A stretch of DNA of 64,000 bases from NCBI RefSeq assembly GCF_015547515.1, contig NZ_JADMVE010000011.1, forward strand, positions 1-64,000, given 5' to 3'. Position 1 is the first letter of the stretch, and the number at the start of each line of letters is the position of its first letter. Source of the stretch: Eubacterium sp. 1001713B170207_170306_E7 (GTDB taxonomy: Bacteria > Bacillota > Clostridia > Eubacteriales > Eubacteriaceae). Positions 60,934 to 64,000 of the stretch are shown piece after piece. The position numbers and the translations under genes are program-made. Below the pieces are notes generated by a model. It made no database searches. It was given only the letters and a program-made list of their open reading frames with translations, and was not told the origin of the DNA.

Positions 60934-60968
60934 TCAATGGTCTCCCAATGTATTGATGGTGGTTTTTT
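60928..60968 (+). terminator. Rho-independent terminator overlapping the tRNA remnant
   Basis: CCACCATCAAT pairs with ATTGATGGTGG, followed by six T. The left arm includes the CCACCA of the tRNA remnant. Confidence 0.8.
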
Positions 60969-61001
60969 ATTTAAGAAATTTTAAAAAAAATTGAAAATTG
61001 C

Positions 61002-61030
61002 TTGACAGAAAATGCCAGAGGGTGTATATT
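61002..61030 (+). promoter_or_regulatory. Promoter of the crotonase operon
   Basis: TTGACA, 17 bases, TATATT. A near-consensus promoter about 160 bases upstream of the crotonase ATG. Confidence 0.8.
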
Positions 61031-61187
61031 ATAGCCAACAAGTAATTTGCGTACGAAATATTTTCATAAAGAAGCGTCTTAAGACGTTTTTTACAGCTCA
61101 TATAATTCGTATGCTATCTATTTTTTGTGCGAAATATGTACATTCAAGATTTTTACATCAATAGATTATTTTTTAGGGGGTTCTAAA
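61031..61187 (+). promoter_or_regulatory. Long structured leader of the crotonase operon
   Basis: About 150 untranslated bases. GCGTACGAA (61049-61057) can pair with TTCGTATGC (61106-61114). Between them CGTCTTAAGACG is followed by six T (61075-61092), an attenuator-like element. The motif GTACGAAATAT recurs as GTGCGAAATATGTAC at 61128-61142, allowing alternative pairing. Regulation by attenuation is a possibility only. Confidence 0.45.
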
Positions 61188-61964
61188 ATGAACAATTTAT
61201 TATTTAATGTGGAAAATGAAATTGGTGTGATTACAATTAATCGTCCCAAAGCGCTTAACGCTCTGAACAGCGAAACACTTTCAGAGTTAAAGCAGCTTGT
61301 CAATGAAATTGAAGAGCGTAAGGACATCAAAGTTGTAATCGTAACCGGGGCTGGCGAAAAGGCCTTTGTTGCAGGTGCTGATATTGCAGAAATGGTTGAT
61401 GGCACTCCGGTGGAAGGACGGCAAATGTGCCTGTTGGCCCATGAAGCATTTGCAAAGCTTGAAAATATTCCCCAGGTAACAATCGCAGCGGTTAATGGAT
61501 ACGCATTGGGGGGCGGTTGTGAATTATCCATGGCCTGTGACATTCGTATTGCAGCGGATAATGCTAAATTCGCTCAACCGGAGGTTAATCTTGGAATTCT
61601 TCCTGGCTTTGGAGGGACGCAGCGATTACCGCGGCTGGTAGGAAAAGGAAGAGCAAAGGAACTGATCTTTACAACCGATCAAATTGATGCACAGGAAGCC
61701 TACCGGATTGGCCTGGCAAACAAGGTAGTTCCAAGAGAAGAATTGATGAGCACCTGCATAAAAATGGCGGAAAAGATTATCAGTAAGGCAAGCTATGCTG
61801 TGACACTGGCAAAATCTGCCATTAACACCGGCATGGATATTGACTTGGCTTCTGGCTGTAAATTTGAATCAGACCTTTTTGGCCTGGCATTTTCTACAAA
61901 TGATAAAAAAGAGGGTATGATAGCTTTTCTGGAAAAAAGAAAAGCGGATTTAAAGGATTTTTAG
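61188..61964 (+). CDS. crt: Enoyl-CoA hydratase / crotonase
   Basis: Hydrates crotonyl-CoA to 3-hydroxybutyryl-CoA, or the reverse in butyrate formation. The 258-residue protein (ATG at 61188 behind AGGGGG; an in-frame start at 61125 has no site) has the oxyanion-hole segments A-F-V-A-G-A-D-I and A-L-G-G-G-C-E-L. The catalytic Glu pair is in G-C-E-L-S-M-A-C-D and Q-P-E-V-N-L-G-I. It is closest in type to clostridial Crt. Downstream CoA-transferase and acyl-CoA dehydrogenase genes support a C4 acyl-CoA pathway. Confidence 0.93.
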   Translation: MNNLLFNVENEIGVITINRPKALNALNSETLSELKQLVNEIEERKDIKVVIVTGAGEKAFVAGADIAEMVDGTPVEGRQMCLLAHEAFAKLENIPQVTIAAVNGYALGGGCELSMACDIRIAADNAKFAQPEVNLGILPGFGGTQRLPRLVGKGRAKELIFTTDQIDAQEAYRIGLANKVVPREELMSTCIKMAEKIISKASYAVTLAKSAINTGMDIDLASGCKFESDLFGLAFSTNDKKEGMIAFLEKRKADLKDF

Positions 61965-61973
61965 GGTGGCAAA

Positions 61974-63530
61974 ATGAAACATATACCAGTTTTAACACCC
62001 AAACAGGCAGCGGACTTGGTACAGAATAATCAGATTATTGTGACTGGAGGTTTTGTCGGAAGCTGTTGTCCGGAAACCTTGACCAAGGCATTGGAAAAAC
62101 GGTTTTTGGAAACCGGTGAACCGAAAAATCTGACCCTGATTTACGCTGCAGCCCAGGGGAATCGGGATGGCAGCGGGGCGGATCACTTCGCGCATGAAGG
62201 AATGGTAAAGCGTGTCATCGGGGGGCATTGGAATATGGTTCCTCAGCTTGGAAACATGGTAATTGAGAATAAAATAGAAGGCTACAATCTGCCGCAGGGA
62301 ACCATTTCTCAGCTGTTTAGAGATATTGCGGGAAACCGTGTTGGCACAATTACCCATGTAGGTTTAAATACCTTTGTTGACCCCAGAAACCAGGGCGGAA
62401 AATTAAACGAGATTACAAAGGATGATATTGTAGAGCTTATTGAGATCACTGGACAGGAAAAATTACTTTACAAGGCTTTTCCGGTTAACGTCGCTTTTTT
62501 AAGAGGAAGCTATGCAGATGAATACGGAAACATTACGGTTGAGAACGAGGTGGCATCCCTTGAGGGAACTTCCATCGCCCAGGCGGCTAAGAACAGCGGC
62601 GGCAAGGTGGTAGTACAGGTCGAAAAAATAGTAAAGGGTGGTACGCTTGATCCCAGATTAGTGAAAATTCCCCGAATTTATGTCGACGCTGTTGTCGTTG
62701 CCGAGGAAGGTGACCATCAGCAGTGCTTTGGACATTCTTTTGACGCCTCATTGACAGGGGCCAAGCAAGCGCCCCTTGGCGACACCAAAGCGGACTGTAT
62801 GTGTACAAAAAAGATTATAGGACGGCGGGCCGCGCTTGAGCTTATGGAAGACAGTGTGGTCAATTTGGGAATTGGCATACCGGAGTATATTTCCCGCGTC
62901 GCAAACGAAGAAGGAATTGGGGATTATATGACGCTTACGGTAGAAGCCGGCCCGATTGGCGGGGTGCCGCAGGGCGGTTCGCAGTTCGGTGCAGCCTTGA
63001 ATCCGGAATGTATTCTGGATCAGGCCTACCAGTTTGATTTCTATGATGGCGGCGGTGTTGATTTAGCATTCCTGGGATTGGCTCAGGCAGATGAAAAAGG
63101 AAACATTAACGTTTCTAAATTCGGACCGAGAATTGCTGGCTGCGGGGGCTTTATCAACATCACTCAAAATGCAAAGAGGGTTTACTTCTGTGGTACCTTT
63201 ACGGCCGGCGGACTAAAGACCGAAATCAAGGATGGAAAGATTAAAATTGTCCAGGAGGGTAAATCTAAAAAATTCTTAACAGAGGCAGAACAGGTTACCT
63301 TCAGCGGAGACTATGCTAACAAGACTGGACAACCGGTTATGTATATTACTGAGCGCGCTGTTTTTGAACTGCGAAAAGATGGCGTTTATCTCATTGAAAT
63401 CGCCCCGGGGATTGATCTGCAAAGAGATATCCTGGAGCAGATGGACTTTGTACCAAAAATGGATGGAGAGCCGGCGCTTATGGACTGGCGGATCTTCCGG
63501 GACGAGTTGATGGGAATAAAAGGCAATTAA
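61974..63530 (+). CDS. Acyl-CoA:acetate / propionate CoA-transferase family protein
   Basis: A 518-residue family I CoA-transferase with both half-domains fused in one chain, as in Pct/YdiF. The N-terminal half carries the glycine motif V-T-G-G-F-V-G-S-C-C-P-E near 23-34. The C-terminal half carries L-G-I-G-I-P-E-Y near 297 and the catalytic Glu in T-V-E-A-G-P-I-G-G near 321-329. It moves CoA between short acids such as acetate, butyrate or propionate. ATG follows GGGTGG nine bases after crt. The precise acid cannot be read. Confidence 0.92.
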   Translation: MKHIPVLTPKQAADLVQNNQIIVTGGFVGSCCPETLTKALEKRFLETGEPKNLTLIYAAAQGNRDGSGADHFAHEGMVKRVIGGHWNMVPQLGNMVIENKIEGYNLPQGTISQLFRDIAGNRVGTITHVGLNTFVDPRNQGGKLNEITKDDIVELIEITGQEKLLYKAFPVNVAFLRGSYADEYGNITVENEVASLEGTSIAQAAKNSGGKVVVQVEKIVKGGTLDPRLVKIPRIYVDAVVVAEEGDHQQCFGHSFDASLTGAKQAPLGDTKADCMCTKKIIGRRAALELMEDSVVNLGIGIPEYISRVANEEGIGDYMTLTVEAGPIGGVPQGGSQFGAALNPECILDQAYQFDFYDGGGVDLAFLGLAQADEKGNINVSKFGPRIAGCGGFINITQNAKRVYFCGTFTAGGLKTEIKDGKIKIVQEGKSKKFLTEAEQVTFSGDYANKTGQPVMYITERAVFELRKDGVYLIEIAPGIDLQRDILEQMDFVPKMDGEPALMDWRIFRDELMGIKGN

Positions 63531-63575
63531 AAAGATTTTTAAATAAATTTTAATAATATAAAAAGGAGTTTTAAA

Positions 63576-64000
63576 ATGGATTTTCAGTTAGATGATAAAA
63601 GATTGGCTTTACAGAAGGCGGTACGGGACTTTGCAGAAAAAGAATTGTTACCAGGTGTTCGAGAAAGGGATGAGACAAGTACTTTCCCGGTTGACGCTTA
63701 TAAAAAAATGGGGGAAATGGGGCTGATTGGCCTTCCTTATCCAAAAGAGTATGGCGGACAGGGCGGGGATTACCTCGATTATGCCATTGCTGTTGAAGAG
63801 ATTGCCAAGGTCGACGGGTCTGTAGCCATCTCATACTCTGTATCAACCTCACTTTATGGTGGAAGTGTGTCCAATTCTGCTTCAGAAGAACAAAAGAAAG
63901 CCTTCTTACCGCCGGTATTATCCGGTAAGAGCTTCGGCGCTTTTGGACTGACAGAACCCAATGCCGGCTCAGATGCGGGCGGATGTATTACAACCGCCAC
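63576..64000 (+). CDS. Acyl-CoA dehydrogenase, N-terminal part (cut by the window edge)
   Basis: An open frame from the ATG at 63576 (AAAGGAG upstream) runs off the right edge, giving 141 residues. The sequence is a classic short-chain acyl-CoA dehydrogenase: V-R-D-F-A-E-K-E-L near 15-23, P-K-E-Y-G-G-Q-G-G-D-Y near 55-65, E-E-I-A-K-V-D-G-S near 74, and the FAD/substrate segment A-F-G-L-T-E-P-N-A-G-S-D-A-G near 123-136. With crt and the CoA-transferase it is probably a butyryl-CoA dehydrogenase; electron-transfer flavoprotein genes would be expected beyond the edge. Confidence 0.93.
   Translation, partial: MDFQLDDKRLALQKAVRDFAEKELLPGVRERDETSTFPVDAYKKMGEMGLIGLPYPKEYGGQGGDYLDYAIAVEEIAKVDGSVAISYSVSTSLYGGSVSNSASEEQKKAFLPPVLSGKSFGAFGLTEPNAGSDAGGCITTA

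Overview
The window looks like a chromosomal segment of an anaerobic, low-to-mid GC Bacillota, probably a clostridial member of the Eubacterium limosum / Acetobacterium type (inferred from gene content, not from a search). The signs are AGGAGG-type ribosome sites, several TTG/GTG starts, oxygen-defence proteins of anaerobes (desulfoferrodoxin, rubrerythrin), a crotonase / CoA-transferase / acyl-CoA dehydrogenase operon, and a Bacillus/Clostridium-conserved core block. That block runs purR-spoVG-glmU-prs-pth-mfd-prsA-spoVB-like-mazG-HU-yabO-like-divIC-ppx, then tRNAs-tilS-hpt-ftsH-coaX-dus.

Layout. 1-4.4 kb: end of a gene, then an ABC importer of the Fe3+/putrescine/2-aminoethylphosphonate class overlapping a LicC-like nucleotidyltransferase with an N-terminal winged helix. 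4.4-6.7 kb (minus): galE and an LCP wall-polymer ligase. 6.9-9.0 kb: an unrecognised pair, a coiled-coil protein and a membrane protein with a very acidic segment. 9.2-11.4 kb: polar amino-acid ABC importer. 11.5-21.1 kb: glycosyltransferases, ECF S component, P1-type peptidase, HAD phosphatase, DUF488, DEAD-box helicase, MATE pump, PlsC-like acyltransferase. 21.2-24.3 kb: superoxide reductase, two Nudix proteins, rubrerythrin, ArsD-like protein. 24.5-30.3 kb: tRNA-Ala, DUF1848, patatin, two paralogous membrane proteins, murC. 30.5-45.3 kb: the conserved core block. 45.3-51.5 kb: an inovirus-like (filamentous phage) prophage. 51.6-60.7 kb: five tRNAs and the rest of the core block. 60.7-64.0 kb: a tRNA 3' remnant and the start of the acyl-CoA operon.

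The most notable item is the roughly 6.15-kb prophage inserted exactly after the ppx stop codon and before the tRNA promoter. It is bounded by a 14-bp direct repeat (GAATGAAAAATAAA). It encodes an HUH rolling-circle initiator, a Zot/pI-like assembly ATPase, a pIII-like tail-tip protein, a pVI-like membrane protein, a putative ssDNA-binding protein, an IS30-type transposase coupled to the rep gene, and four very small genes found by reading the minus strand. Two of these are tandem major-coat paralogues sharing an identical 19-residue C-terminus, and two are tiny one-helix proteins resembling pVII/pIX. A hairpin-rich rep-zot spacer is the likely replication origin / packaging signal. One small membrane-protein gene lies on the opposite strand with its own consensus promoter.

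The core block lacks the sporulation genes usually interleaved in it (spoVT, yabP, yabQ, spoIIE), which fits a non-sporulating lineage that keeps the pleiotropic SpoVG.
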